A stretch of 64,000 nt of DNA, from the NCBI GenBank assembly GCA_036346275.1, contig CM070724.1:46749038-46813037 (forward strand). The letters are read 5' to 3'. The notes beneath the pieces are model-generated. The model was not told where the DNA came from. It searched no databases and worked only from the letters and a program-made list of their open reading frames with translations. The stretch is from Otatea glauca. Lineage: Eukaryota; Streptophyta; Magnoliopsida; Poales; Poaceae. Both the position numbers and the translations under genes were made by a program. This document shows positions 11,090-23,420 of the stretch, one piece after another; positions within the stretch are counted from its first letter, which is position 1, and each line of letters opens with the position of its first letter.

Positions 11090-11984
11090 AAGAGCCCCGA
11101 ACTCCCGAGCGATTTGGCGGTCGGTTGGGGTTGAACTTGGGCGAAAGTGGTGGCGGGCTGGTAGGTCGGTCCAAACGATCCGGTTAAGCAATTTCCGTCG
11201 GTGTGCCGTTGGATCCGACGGCTGTCACGGAGTTTGGCGGGGCATTTGAACCGCCGGGGCTTTTACTCGCCTCGTTGCGCATGCCGAGTATAGTTTGCGC
11301 GCGCCTGCTCGTCTTCTTGATCGCCGGGTTACGTGAAGGATGCTTCGTTTCGGCACCGCATTTACTCTGAGACGCTTAGCCTCCTTCGTCCGGATATATA
11401 TATATGTGCGTCGTAGCTTGCTTGAAGGGGATGAGAGCTTTTCTTTTGTTCTTTCAAATGGCTTGAGACACCTCTAGTCTTTAGCTTCGGCGATGGCGTC
11501 GTGATGGAAGAAGAAGATCCTCTGCCGAGCTTTGGGCTGAGTTCGACCAGCGATGGCGAGCTTAGGGAGGAAGAAGCTGCAGCCGTGTGACGCTTCGTTG
11601 ACGCCACGCCGAGGCCGTTCGAGGCTCGAGGTGGTAAGGGGGCCCTTCGGAGGCGATGGCGCAAGGGCGCCGACCGTGAGTTGGTGCGGCAGCGTCGATG
11701 TCATTGAACGGCGTGGAGGCATCGGCGTGTTACTTGCGCGCGGCGGCCGTTCCGTCGACCGAGCAAGGGCCTACCGACATGCCGTCGGTGCCACCGATGC
11801 CGCACGGATGTTTGATAGGTTCTAGGCGTGGGTAGAGTCTGCGCCAGGTGCGGCGTGGCCACTCTTGTATCTGTCGCATCGTGTGTAAAGTCGTGTAAAG
11901 TTTGAGCTGTTGGCCTATAATGAAATTTTCTTTTTCTTTATGAAAATGTCTTTGCGATGAGTTTGCTTTAATTTTAATCGTTGT

Positions 11985-12770
11985 GGGCGGCGCCTTGGTC
12001 GGCAGGGCGACCGGATGCCTCTGTGAGGTTCGGTGTCCGAGTGCTCGTTTAACGTCGTAGCTAGACGATGCCTTGGCCGGCGGGGGCGGCCGGATGCCTC
12101 GTGAGGTTCGGGTGTCCGAGTGCCTTGGTCGGCAGGGCGACCGGATGCCTCTGTGAGGTTACGGTGTCCGAGTGCCTTGGTCGGCGGGACGGCCGGATGC
12201 CTCTGTGAGGTTACGGTGTCCGAGTGCCTTGGTCGGCGGGACGACCGGATGCCTCTGTGAGGTTCGGGTGTCCGAGTGCCTTGGTCGGCGGGACGACCGG
12301 ATGCCTCTGTGAGGTTCGGGTGTCCGAGTGCCTTGGTCGGCGGGACGACCGGATGCCTCTGTGAGGTTCTGGTGTCCGAGTGCCTTGGTCGGCGGGACGG
12401 CCGGATGCCTCTGTGAGGTTACGTGTCCGAGTGCCTTGGTCGGCGGGACGGCCGGATGCCTCTGTGAGGTTCTGGTGTCCGAGTGCCTTGGTCGGCAGGA
12501 CGACCGGATGCCTCTGTGAGGTTCTGGTGTCCGAGTGCCTTGGTCGGCAGGACGACCGGATGCCTCTGTGAGGTTTGGGTGTCCGAGTGCCTTGGTCGGC
12601 AGGACGACCGGATGCCTCTGTGAGGTTCGGGTGTCCGACTGCCTTGGTCGGCAGGACGACCGGATGCCTCTGTGAGGTTCTGGTGTCCGAGTGCCTTGGT
12701 CGGCAGGACGACCGGATGCCTCTGTGAGGTTCTGGTGTCCGAGTGCCTTGGTCGGCAGGACAACCGGATG
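11985..12770. repeat. 52-bp minisatellite, about 15 copies
   Basis: Unit of 51-53 bp with the core GCCTTGGTCGGC(A/G)GGACG and then ACCGGATGCCTCTGTGAGG. Copies from about 12170 to 12770 are nearly uniform; the first few are more diverged. On the minus strand the repeat stays open in all three frames and gives a 52-residue peptide period. Confidence 0.93.
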
Positions 12771-12858
12771 TGCTCGTTTACCGTCGTAGCTGGACGTGAG
12801 TGCTCGTTTACCGTCGTAGCTGGACGTGAGTACTCGTTTACCGTCGTAGCTAGACGTG
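12771..12858. repeat. 30-bp tandem repeat, three copies
   Basis: Unit contains TGCTCGTTTACCGTCGTAGC followed by TGGACGTGAG. A diverged single copy occurs at about 12042-12069 inside the neighbouring minisatellite. Confidence 0.9.
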
Positions 12859-13761
12859 GAGCATCCTTCTCGAGTCCTCGTCGGGCGAGGGTAGCTGCGA
12901 GAGGAATGGCCGCCGTCTACCCCACATGTATACCCCATCCGCAGGTGTGGGACTGGAGGATGAGCGGCGCGTTTACTGCGTTGGTTTGAACGCCGTGCTC
13001 GTGGAGCTAATAGCGGTAGTCCGAGTGGGTCCCGGAGGTCCCGCCCAAGGGGACCCTTCCGAGCGACGGTCCCAGTAGGGTGTCCTGCCTGCTGTGGGCG
13101 ACCCATAAAAACCTTTCTACTCAATCCGTATGGACTCTAGGTCGTCCGCCGACCCGAACACAGTGGTGCCGTCGCTCATTGATGAGCTCCGGGAGAGTGT
13201 GAAGTATGGTCTCGGACGCGAGTAGAGGTGATTAGGCCTTGGTATGACCTAGCCGAGGGCCCACCGTGGGGCTCACCTCATACCGCCCCTTGCTCAAGTT
13301 TTGCTTGGGCGGCCTTATACCCATCCGTGGGGTAGGCCTTTTGAACCCACTCCTCGCGGGCCCGGCGCAAGCCACAAAGCTTTTGCCGTCTTGGGGCGCG
13401 CTGCCCAATGGGCTTCTCGCGCGCCCGAGCAACTGTTCCGCCTAAAGGCGAGACCGAGAGGTTACGGACACGTTGTTCGGGCGGCGTCTTTATGGCCCTT
13501 GTCACCGACAAGACAGGATTAAAAGCGAGTGGTATTGGCGGGAGTTACGGTCGGCGCGATAGGCGAGGGTGGTCGCGACGCTTAACTTGACGGCGCTGCT
13601 TGGCGGCGTTCGCTCGTCCTCTATAAATCGCCCGTTGGGTGCTTTGAGTGGTCACGCTTTATTGCCTTCTCTGTCTCGCCTGCTCAAACAAGAAAAGCAC
13701 CAGAGAGCTAAGGAAAGAAAACCCCACCTTTCTTTCTCACCTTCGGTCGTCTCCCGTGAAG

Positions 13762-16700
13762 ATGTCGTGGCGGAGTGCTCGCGCAAGACGACCGTGCGCT
13801 TCGTCTTGGTGAAGAAGGGCTTCCTCATGCCGCAGACCTTCCTACCGGAGGGTGCCGACCGGGCTGCCACCCAGCCATGGGGCGACGAGATCGTGGTGCC
13901 CGCCTCGTTCTTGGCGCGGCTTTGGCTCGCCGCACCCGCTCGTCCGGGGCGCTTGTTTCATTACAAGGTGGAGGTGCACCATCTCAACCCCAATGGGGTC
14001 CTCCACATCGCCATCTTCATCACGCCGTCGGCCTTCTTGGGGATCGAGCCGCGACTGGGCGTTGTGGAGGCACTTCTTCCGTGCAAGGCTCGGAAGGACA
14101 GCCGTCGGACCGCGGGCGCCACAGGTGGCTGGCCTCCACCTTCGCCTCGGTCGAACACGGAGTACTGGAGGTAAAGCGCCCTCGTCCAACAAGGGTGGCG
14201 TTCGAATGGCTCTATGTTCGGCTTGTCGGTGATGGCGCCCCTCGTTTCACCGGCGAGCTTCCCATGGTGGAGGAGCGGTGGGCGGGGCACCAAAAGAGGA
14301 GAAGAACAAGCCGCCCCGATCGTGGAGCGGTCGGGGCTCAAAGGAGGAGGGCTCACCGGGGGCGTGGTTGTGCGCGCTTTATGGGGATGCGCGTGCAACC
14401 ACTTGTGCACAGCCGCACCTCGCTCCGTGATGCGGGCCGTCCGACCGGCGAGATGGCGTAACCCGAGCCGGCCGCGTCTCGAGGTGGAGGCCCGGGTGGC
14501 GACCGTTCTGGCGGAGCGCCACGGTGGCAGCGGATGGCCACCCGGAGCCATTCTCGCGCTTTTCCGCCAACCGTAAGCGGTGAAATTCCTTTCGCTCTTT
14601 TCTTTGTCCTTAGCACTTGACCGACATTCCCGCATCCTCTCGGGGGCTCATGGGGATGTCTTCCTGTGCACCGCTCCCGGGATAAGGATCTTGTGAGCGC
14701 CGCGGGCGAGGCAGCGGTCGACTCCTCCCGCAAGAAGCGAAAGGAGGAAAGGAGGAGGAAGAAAAGTAAGCGCGCGCGGCAAGCCTTGGCGAGGATGTGT
14801 CGGAGACCACCGCCGTGGGGACAACCTCCATCGACGAGGCGGGAGTGCCTCCGGCCACCCTATGGTGGGTTTTTCCCGACCGCCGATGGCGGCGCCTCGA
14901 AAGCGTGGACTCGGCCGAGGCGGCATCACGGGCCCGTGGCCACGGATCCCCAAAGGGGTGATCTTGCGCTTGCGGTCGTCGCAGCGTCGGTGGAGGTGGC
15001 TTCACGCAGGCGATCGGCCGACTTGCCTGGCGGGGACGGCAAAGAGGGCGCGCGTGCCACGCACCCGCTCGGCCTTGTAAGTGTATTCTTTTTATTGGAG
15101 CATTTTTCTTTTTGGCAAAGCCGCCCGAGCGACTCTTGAATCTTTGCAACGTGCAGCGCCTATACTGGGGTGACCGTGGGGCGTGCCACATCGGCTCCGC
15201 AAGTAACGGCGCCGGTGATTTCGGTGACCCCGGTTGGGTCGGTGAAGGTCGCGGCGTCGGCGTCCGAGGGCGCGGTCGCCGGGGACGGGGCCCCACCCGG
15301 AGGTCGTGCCCGAAGAAGAACTTCCGCGCCCGGCTGAGACCCCGGACGACGTGATCGTCGTTTCGGAGGATGAGACAATGGCGCCGCCGGTGATCGCGCC
15401 AGTCGTGGCGGAGCCGGCGACGGAGGTGCCCGACCCCTCGTCCCAGGGGGAGGTGCCGACCGATGCTCCTCGCGCAGCGGTCGCGGGGGTTTCGAAGGTT
15501 GACCTCGTCACCCTTGCCCATGGTGCTTTGACGGGCGACGTCCGCCGAACGGGCGGCGAGGCGCGCCGCCGGGTGTAATTCGGGTCGGGCATCATGGGTC
15601 GAGCGGAGGAGCGAGTGGGCCGCCTTCGGCAAGGCGCTACCGACGCCGGCCGAGATAGGGCGATCCGTGAAGGTCCGCCCTTGCTCAAGTCTTCCACCGT
15701 ATACCGGATATGATGGTCGGGAGTCCACCCCATCGCCTGTAGGTCAGCCGAAAAGTTCTGACTCGTTGCACATTTTTGATAGTTCTTGCGTGCGACTAAC
15801 GGAGTGTCCACATTTTTGCAAAGACTTGCGGGCTCGCCGTCGTCGAGTTGAGCTCTGCGGCGCCGACAACGGTCGGGCAGGCACGGGAGGAGTCTGATCA
15901 GTGCGCGCTTGAGCTGCGCCTAGCCCAGGAGGCCCAGGGCATTAGGCGGTCGGAGGCGGTGGTGATCCGCCAAGGATTTGAAGAGGCTACAAAGGCCCTT
16001 CATGATGAGCGCCTAGGAGCCGAGGCTTTGAGGGCGAAAGTGGCGGAACTGGAGTCCTCCCTGAAGGAGGTCACCGAGGCCAAGGATGCCGCCGTTGCGC
16101 GGAGGATCGCGCAGACGCAGTAACACGTCTGCGACCGAGCGAAACAAGGCTCGGGGGCCGCCGCCGAGTTCGCTCAAGCGAGCGATCGCCGTATGAGCCG
16201 CCGAGCTGAAGACTTCATACGAGGCGCTGAAGTCGGAAGCTGGCAATCTGACCAACTCTGCGGCCGGTAAGTGTCTCAATTCTTCAATTAAGTTTGGGGG
16301 GTGCGACCCACAGGGCGAACTTATCCAAAATCTCCGCAATCTGCAGAGGCGCAGAAGAATCTGAGCGTCGCCGTGGAGGCGCAGAGAACGGCTTCGGATG
16401 CCCGCGACGTGGCGATCGTGGCCCGGGACGAGGCCCGGGCGGCGTTGAAGGTTGCGGAGGACGGTCGGGCCGAGATGAGCGCCGAACTGGAGGCCCTCCG
16501 CAAGGCCGGTCGGGAAGTCTGCGACCGCATCCTTGGAGCCGGGGCAGGCCCGAGTGCCCTTGCCCCCGTGCTGGCCCGAGTGCCAGACTTCGTAGAAGAG
16601 GCGGTGGTCACCGGCGCTGCGCTTGAGCTTCATCCGGTACCGTCAACACCATTTCGTACTCTGAAGGCATCGACCTCGCGGTGGTGGGGAGCGGCGTAGC

Positions 16701-16851
16701 TGGGAACCGGATCGACGAGGAGATCGACCGGTTCGAGCTCCTGGCCGAGCCGCACGCCCGGGAGATCGCCAGCCGCATCCATGCCGCAGCCGCCCTCGAG
16801 AAGCGAGGCGACCAACTCTCCGCCACCACGGGCCGCCGCCAAGAAGAATAG
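13762..16851 (+). pseudogene. Antisense ORF of the gypsy element (putative gypsy-type transposase family)
   Basis: Runs opposite to gag-pol. Probable start ATG at 13762; stop TAG at 16849-16851. N-terminal part, read across frames: VRFVLVKKGFLMPQTFLP, then FHYKVEVHHLNPNGVLHIAI, then AFLGIEP and ALWRHFFRARLG. This resembles the plant 'putative gypsy type transposon' family (PF04195), despite the name not a catalytic transposase. A second part (about 15850-16640) is Ala/Glu/Arg-rich and predicted to be coiled coil, for example EALRAKVAELESSLKEVTEA. Ends near residues TGRRQEE. Several frameshifts and probable introns interrupt it. Additional ORFs of this type are known in Tat elements; their function is unknown. 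Confidence 0.75.
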
Positions 16852-17074
16852 AAAAAGTTAGCTTTATCCTTCTTAGATTGTAAAGACCGCTATTTAAACA
16901 ATCTTGATTTTATCAAGTCCTTAATCGTCCTCGCCCTTTTTCGTATTTAGGATGAGCGCTTGGCCGACCATAGCCTTAAGGACCGCAGGGTCACTTATGC
17001 GTAGGTCGGGTCGCTTTGGGAGGAGCGAGGTGGATTGGAGACTTGGCTATGCACGGCGGTTAGGCGACTTGTGA

Positions 17075-17440
17075 GGGATAGGAGTGTTCTAGACCGGCCA
17101 GGATCTTTCCACTCGGGCACTTCCTTCTTCCGCAAGTGCTACTTAGCAACCATAGCCGGGGGCGTAGTGTAACACTTGGGTTGAGAGGGTTACCGCTCGG
17201 GATGGACCTCATGACCGGTCGGGTCACGTACCCTCATAAGCGCGTCGGATAGCCGAGTTCGTGCGGGGAGGAGTGTTCCTCGCCGACCTAAAGGTCACTC
17301 CACTCGGGTACTTCCTTCTTCGCGAAGTGTTAGCAACCATAGCCGGGGCGTGAGGTATGCAGCACTTGGGTCAAAGGGTTACCGCTCGGGAAGGACCTTG
17401 TGGTCGGTTGGGTCATCAACCAGCATAGCGCCGATCGGGA
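17075..17440. repeat. ~186-bp degenerate direct duplication
   Basis: Two copies begin near 17082 and 17268. Shared blocks are CACTCGGG(C/T)ACTTCCTTCTT, AGCAACCATAGCCGGGG and GGGTTACCGCTCGGGA. The pair lies between the antisense ORF and the end of pol. Confidence 0.8.
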
Positions 17441-17559
17441 GCACTGAGGGGCGCGAAAGGCGACCGAGTCGTCGCATGGCGACCAGTGCTCGGAAGGAAG
17501 AAAGTAAAGAGCATGCTAGGAAGAGGAAAAGAGTTTAGGATAGAATCGCCTTAACTTTT

Positions 17560-20500
17560 CTATATTCCGCATTTGGAAGGATGCGCCGTCGGTGTCCTTG
17601 AGCCAAAAGGTGCCAGGCCGGAGGATCTGCACGACGGTGAAGGGGCCTTCCTGAGGGGCGATACCAGCTTATCCTTGCCGGTCCGACCCGACGCAGACCG
17701 TGTCGCCAAAGATCAAAGACCGCCCTCGAACCTGGCGGCTGTGGTAACGTCGCAGAGCTTGTTGATATCTGGCCGATCGCAGGACGGCCACGTCATGCGC
17801 CTCGTCGATCTGGTCGACGGAGTCTTGTTGTGCGGCGAGCCCCCGAGCCTCCTCGAAGGCTTGCAGTCTTGGGGCGCCATACTCCAGTGTCGGCAAGACG
17901 GCCTCAGCACCGTATACCATAAAGAACGGTGTGAACCCGGTCGCCCGGGTCGGCGTGGTCCGTAGACTCCAGAGGGCGGAGGGTAGCTTCGGTCGCATAG
18001 CGCCCGCAAGTGCTTGAGCCGATCAAGATCCGCGGCTTGAGCCCTTGAAGGATCATGCCGCTTGCGCGCTCGACACGGCCGTTGGTCCGCGGATGGGCCA
18101 CGGCCGCCTAATCGACGCGGATGTTGAAGTCATCGCGAGAACTCGAGGAATTCCTTCCCGTGAACGCATTCCGTTGTCGGTGATGATGGAGTTTGGGACT
18201 CGAATCGAAGACTATGTCGCGGAAGAAGATGGCCGCTTGTGCGACGTGACGCTTACAACCGCTTGGCCTCTATCCACTTGGTGAACTTGTCCACCGCGAC
18301 GAGCAAATGGGTAAAGCCCGGCGCTTTCTTGAAAGGCCCGACCGATCGAGCCCCAAACCGCAAAAGGCCACGTGATGGGGATTGTCCGCAAGGCCCGAGC
18401 CGCGGATGTGTTCGCACGGCAAAGAATTGGCATCCTTCGCAGTGCGTGCGATGCGCTCTGCGTCGGACACGGCGGTCGGCCAATAGAAACCTTGCCAAAG
18501 GCCTTTCCCACCGAGATCGGGCGCGGCGTGGTGACCGCAAATTCACCGTATGTCGCCCAAGAGGTTGTTTTCCTTGGTCGGCCGAATGCACTTTTGGAGG
18601 ACCCGGAGGCTCCTTTGTAAAGGTCCGGACCGACCAGATGAAAGACTTTGCTCGCGGGCGGCGCCGGCCTCGGTCGGTCGGGAGGAAGCGACCCGTCCGT
18701 CAAACGATCTATGAATGGCTTTCTCGATCGGACTCGGTTGCTAGCACGCGTGGCTCGACCCGCCAAGTCTCGCCCGACCGCTGCGGCGGCCGGGCGACCG
18801 TGCTAGGTAGGTCGAGGATCGTTCGCCACCGCCACCGGATGGAAGGTCGCGGAGGTCGCAGACGAAGATCCCGGCGGGACCGGCTCTCTGGAGGCCGATT
18901 GGCGGTGGTCGGCGTCGCTATTGTAGCGTCGGTAGCTATGGTGAAGCTCAAGCCCTTGAACCGCGCCGAGCCCGCGCTTCTCGGCGAAGACGCCCATCGC
19001 GGGCGTCTCGGGGCTCCGCGACCTTCATGACTTGGTCGACGACAAGCTTGGAGTCCCGTGGACGTAAGTCGACGAGCACCGAGGTCGGCAGCGATCCGGA
19101 GACCGCTGACGAGGGCCTCGTGACGGCAACGTTGTTGGTGGCGTCGGCACCGATGGCGTCGGAGCTTGTTCCCAAGTGGGAGATGATGACAACTCAATAC
19201 CGCGCCATTCTTGTTGTAAGACCCATCGAAGTACATTGTCCAAGACTCGGGTCTTGATCACCGTGGTGCACGGTTTCGGTCCACTCAACGACGAAGTCGG
19301 CTAGGGCTCGCGATTTGATCGCCGTCCGAGGGCGATGTGATGTCGTGGCGCCGAGCTCGAGTGCCCACTTGGCTATCCTTCCCGGGCGTCGCGGTTGCGG
19401 ACGATCTCGCCTAACGGGACGTGGTCACCACGGTGATGTTGTCTTGATCGGGCGTAGTGGACGAGCTTTCTCTTACGCAATGAGCACCGCAGAGTAGCTT
19501 CGCACTGCGGTACAGAGTCTTGGACTCGGAAAGGACCTCGCTAATGAAGTAAATCGCCATTGTACCTTAAGTTCGCGGCCTTCTTCCGCCGCTCCACCAC
19601 GAGGGCCGCTACGACGACTTGGGTAGTGGCGGCGACGTAGGAACAGCTCCCGGTGCCGGGCGATCAGATCGGAGGCGAGGCAGAAGGCCTTCAGCGTGAG
19701 GGCCTCTGAGCTTCGGGGTCCAACTAAAGCGGTCGGATCTCTTGAGTAGCTCAGAGAGTGGCATTCCGCGCTCGCCGAGGCGAGACACGAAACGGCTCAA
19801 AGCTGCTAGGCATCCGGTCAGCCTATGGACCCCCTTGGGGTTGCTGATTGGGCCCATCCTTGTGATTGCTAATATCTTCTCCTGGTTGGCCTCGATGCCT
19901 CGCTCGGAGACAATGAAGCCAAGGAGCTTCCCTTTGGGGACCCCGAAAACGCATTTCTCAGGATTGAGCTTTATGCGGAATCGTCGAAGGTTCCCAAAGG
20001 TCTCTTCCGTGTCGGGACAAGGTCGTCGGCCTTCTTGGTTTTTACGACAATATCGTCGACGTACACCTCAACGTTACGGCCGATCCGTTATTGAACGTTT
20101 GCATACATCGCTAGTATGTAGCGCCCGCGTTTTTAGGCCGAACGGCATCGTAACGAGCGTAATGAGCCGAACGGGTGATGAAGGAAGTCGCGAGCTGGTC
20201 GGACTCCTTAGCGCAATCTAGTGGTAGCCCGGTAGGCATCCGAGAAAGAGAGGACTCGCACCCTGCGGTGGAGTCGATGACTTGGTCGATGCGGGGCAAA
20301 GGGAACGGATCTTTGGGACATGCTTTGTTGAGACCCGTATAGTCAACGCACATCCTCCATTGCCCATTTTTCTTTTTTACAAGTACAGGGTTGGCTAGCC
20401 ACTCGGGGTGGCGCACCTCTTTTACGAACCCTGCAGCCAGAAGTTTGGCGATCTCCTCCCTATGATCCTCGCTTCTCCTCGCCGGCGGCGCGGCGCGTTA

Positions 20501-21601
20501 GGCGCGACCGCTTTGAGCCCGGTCGGATGCTCAAGGAGTGCTCGGCGACTTCCCTTGGATTCCGGCATGTCGGAGGACCTCCATGCGAAGACGTCTTTGT
20601 TGGTGCGGAGGGAGTCGACGAGCGCGCTTTCCTATTTGGCGGGGAGCGTGGCTCCGATCCGCACGGTCTTGGTCGGATCACAGGGATCGACCGCGACCTC
20701 CTTCGTGTCCTCGGCGGACTTGAAGGATCCCGCCCCCGACTTGCTGGACTCAGGGGCGGATTCGGAGGCTTCCCTCCTGAGGTTGTCGAGCTCGGCAGAC
20801 GCGATGACCGCCGAGGCAAGCTCACAACTGCTGCGCTCGCAGTTGTAGGCAAGCTGGAAAGACGATGCCACGGTGATGACTCCCCGTGGCCCTGGCATCT
20901 TCAGCTTGAGGTAGGCGTAGCTGGGGACCGCCATGAACTTGGCGTAACATGGCCGTCCCAGGATGGCATGGTAAGAACCGGGGAAACCCACGACCTCAAA
21001 AGCGAGGGTTTCGGTGCGGAAGTTTCCCGGTTCCCTAAAGGTAACGGGCAGGTCGATCTGCCCGAGTGGATGGGCTCACGGCGTGAATGACGCCATGGAA
21101 GGGCGCCTTCGGGTCGAGGGTTGAGCGCGGGATCCCCATAGCGTCGAGCGTCTCGACGTAGAGGATGTTGAGGCCGCTGCCTCCGTCCATGAGCACCTTT
21201 GAAAGGCGCTTCTTCCCCACGACGGGGCTGACCACCAGGGGTATCTCCCCGGATTGTGGAACGTGGTCGGGGTGGTCGGTCCGATCAAAGGTGATCGGGA
21301 ACTCCGACCACCGGAGGTATTGGGGGACGCATGGCGCGACGGTATGGACCTCGCGATAAGCGAGCTTGAGCCGGCGCTTGTCGGCATAGCAGGCCGGTCC
21401 TCCAAAGATCATGAGGCAGCCGTCGGGTTCAGGGAACTCGTCGTCTGCCTTTTTCTCTGCGGACCGCGGGGCCGCAGCAGGCTTCTTCCCCTTGCCATGC
21501 GGCGTTGCGGGGACGCTGGAGAGGTAACGCCTCAGGACCAAACAGTCCCGGTACTTGTGCTTGACGGAGAACCCGTGGTTTGGGCACGGGCCGTCCATCA
21601 A
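17560..21601 (-). pseudogene. Gypsy pol: protease, RT, RNase H, integrase
   Basis: Read from 21601 downward. The gag C-terminus and protease lead in, with the LMDGGSGLNILY site near 21187. The linker FPGSYHAILGRPCYAKFMAV follows at about 20990-20930. RT starts WLANPVLVKKKNGQWRM (about 20400), and its YVDD active site is at 20052-20063. RNase H is marked by YFDGS near 19230. The integrase core has LLVAVDKFTKWIEAK near 18300-18255 and HPRTNGRVERA near 18095. It ends with TPTRATGFTPFFMVYGAEAV around 17900, then a stop near 17565. Frames change many times, so no full polyprotein can be made from this sequence as written. The domain order is that of Ty3/gypsy. Confidence 0.88.
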
Positions 21602-23405
21602 TTTCGGCGGTGGTCGGGCGCGACGGTCGGTCGCACCTGCTGCTTGGCAGGGCGGTCGATGGTGGCGACCACTTGGGACTCGCGGATCTGCTTCCCGTGC
21701 CGCTTCCGTTTGTCGGAGCGGTCAGAAGGGGACCCGATGCGGACGCCGGGTTCTGGCTGGGCCTTTCCTCCCTCGAAGATGGCCCCCACAGCCTCCTCGC
21801 CGGAGGCGTGGTTGGTGGCGATATCGAGGAGCTCCTTGGTAGTTCTCGGCTTGAGACAACCTAGTTTGTGTACCAAGGCCTTGCGGAGGTGCCAGATGAA
21901 CGCCTCCCACGACATCGGCGTCGGAGATGTCGGGAGCTCGTTGATCAAGCGGAAAACCGCGGATGTAGTCCCGAGGGTTTCCACGGCTGCTGCTTGCATC
22001 CTTCAGTCCCGGAGTTTCGTATGTTTGTAAGTGCCACGAAGTTGCCGACGAAGAGGGCCTTCAAGTCGGTCCACCACGATGGTTTTGGCGGCAAGTACTC
22101 GAGCCAGCTCGGGCCGAGTCTGCGAGGTAGATGGGAAGGTATTGGATGATGAAGAGGTCATCCGTTGCTCCTCCCGCCCGCATGCGGCCGGTAATCTTGA
22201 GCGACACACTGGTTTGTGGCCCCGTGTATTTGGCAATGTTGGTAGGCGCTCGAATCTGGCAGGAAGTCCGCTGGCGGATCCTCAGTAGAACGCCGCGTCC
22301 AGACCGTCGGGGCTCGGCCGCGATGGTGGTGCCCGCCGCCGCAACCCGTGAGTGGGCGGCCTCCTCCGCCATCTTTCTCCGCGCCTCAAGGGTAGCGCGA
22401 ATGTCGAGGCATCACCGAGGCGTTAGCGCACCGGGCGCGCGAGGCTCGGTGTGGCTCGCGGTGCGGCGACGCCGCGTCGGACCCATCCGGCCGCGACAAT
22501 GGGACGGGCCCGGTGGCGGAGGTGGCTCCGAGCGATAGGAGCCGAGGCGTGCATGTCTTTGCAGACGGCCGCGTGCTCTACCACCGGAGGTTTTGGTAGG
22601 TGGCCTTGGCCTCCGGGTCGGCGGGCTCGGGAGGCCTCGGCGGCATTGCGCCGCGCCACGCTTTTGATCGGGCGTGGGGAAGAAGTGAGGACCGTCGGAC
22701 CTTCCGCTCTTTGGGTGTGCTGATGCCGCGCTTGCTGGCGCCAGCACATGCGGGCCTCGAGCCCTCCGCTCCAGTTGGCCTAGAGCCGGCCGAGCTCGAT
22801 TCTTCGTTCCTCCAACTCTTTCGCTTGTTGTTGGGCTCGCACGGCGGGTCCGGCGCGTTGCTCAAGACGCTGGCTGGCACTCCTCCTCCGCGCTGAGTGC
22901 GCCGGACAGAGGCCCAGCGCCGCGAGGGCCACGGCAAATCGACGGTGCCGCCATGTTGCACTCGCGAGAGCCGCTGCGCAAGGTACTCCGTGTCGAGCTG
23001 AGTCACGTCCGGAAGAGTCTTCCAAGGCTCGTGGATGGAGGCGGCGGTAGCCACCATCGCCACCGGGCCGCGAGCCTACGGGGTGACATGGTCACCTGCC
23101 CGGGCCTCCGGGAGTTTTCGCCAGACGTGGCGGAGCACTCCTCGGGTTCCGGCTTCGGGGCCTGCAGGGGCGCCCCAAGCCGGAGCTTAGCGAAGTCGCC
23201 GGAGAGGACGCCCAAGCTCTCAGCGGGCGCCTGTCCTCCGGAGGCGGCGGGGACGAGCGTGAGCCCTCCCGTCGGGGTGACGGCGAAGTCGAGGGAGCCG
23301 AAGCAGATCCGATTCCCCGGTGCAGTCATTGCGTCGCAGTGGGTGGATGCCATCAGGGAGATAAACGGAATCCGGAGATGGTGATAAAGACGCGCGAAGC
23401 CCCCT
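21602..23405 (-). pseudogene. Gypsy gag
   Basis: Read in broken frames from just inside the 5' LTR. A Pro/Ala/Ser-rich N-terminal part (about 23400-22400) is followed by a retrotransposon gag segment with SWEAFIWHLRKAL near 21910. The sequence MDGPCPNHGFSVKHKYRDC near 21598 looks like the nucleocapsid-type Cys/His region at the gag-pol boundary. Frame changes near 22370 and 22000 disrupt it. Confidence 0.75.
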
Positions 23406-23420
23406 ACCTGGCGCGCCAAC
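23406..23420 (-). other. Probable primer-binding site
   Basis: Immediately inside the 5' LTR, the minus strand reads GTTGGCGCGCCAGGT. A TGGCGC-type start at this position is typical of tRNA primer-binding sites in grass Tat elements. The exact tRNA was not determined. Confidence 0.6.

Larger units (their letters stand above)
11090..13761. other. Gypsy non-coding region before the antisense ORF
   Basis: Sequence between the 3' LTR and the start of the antisense ORF. Apart from the two tandem arrays (11985-12858) it holds no supported gene. A TATA-like ATATATATAT occurs at 11395-11404. Open frames in this GC-rich DNA have no family motif. Confidence 0.5.

Noticed and set aside
11985..12858. 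Regular repeats that could suggest a CRISPR-like array
   Set aside because: Units are directly adjacent with no unique spacers, and the context is a plant retrotransposon.
12159..13124. 321-residue open frame on the minus strand with a repeating peptide
   Set aside because: It is the translation of the 52-bp minisatellite and its flank. The peptide cycles through all three frames of the unit, so it is not a conventional gene.
18239..19030. 263-codon plus-strand open frame
   Set aside because: Lies antisense to the integrase and RNase H of the gypsy element; has no motif of its own.
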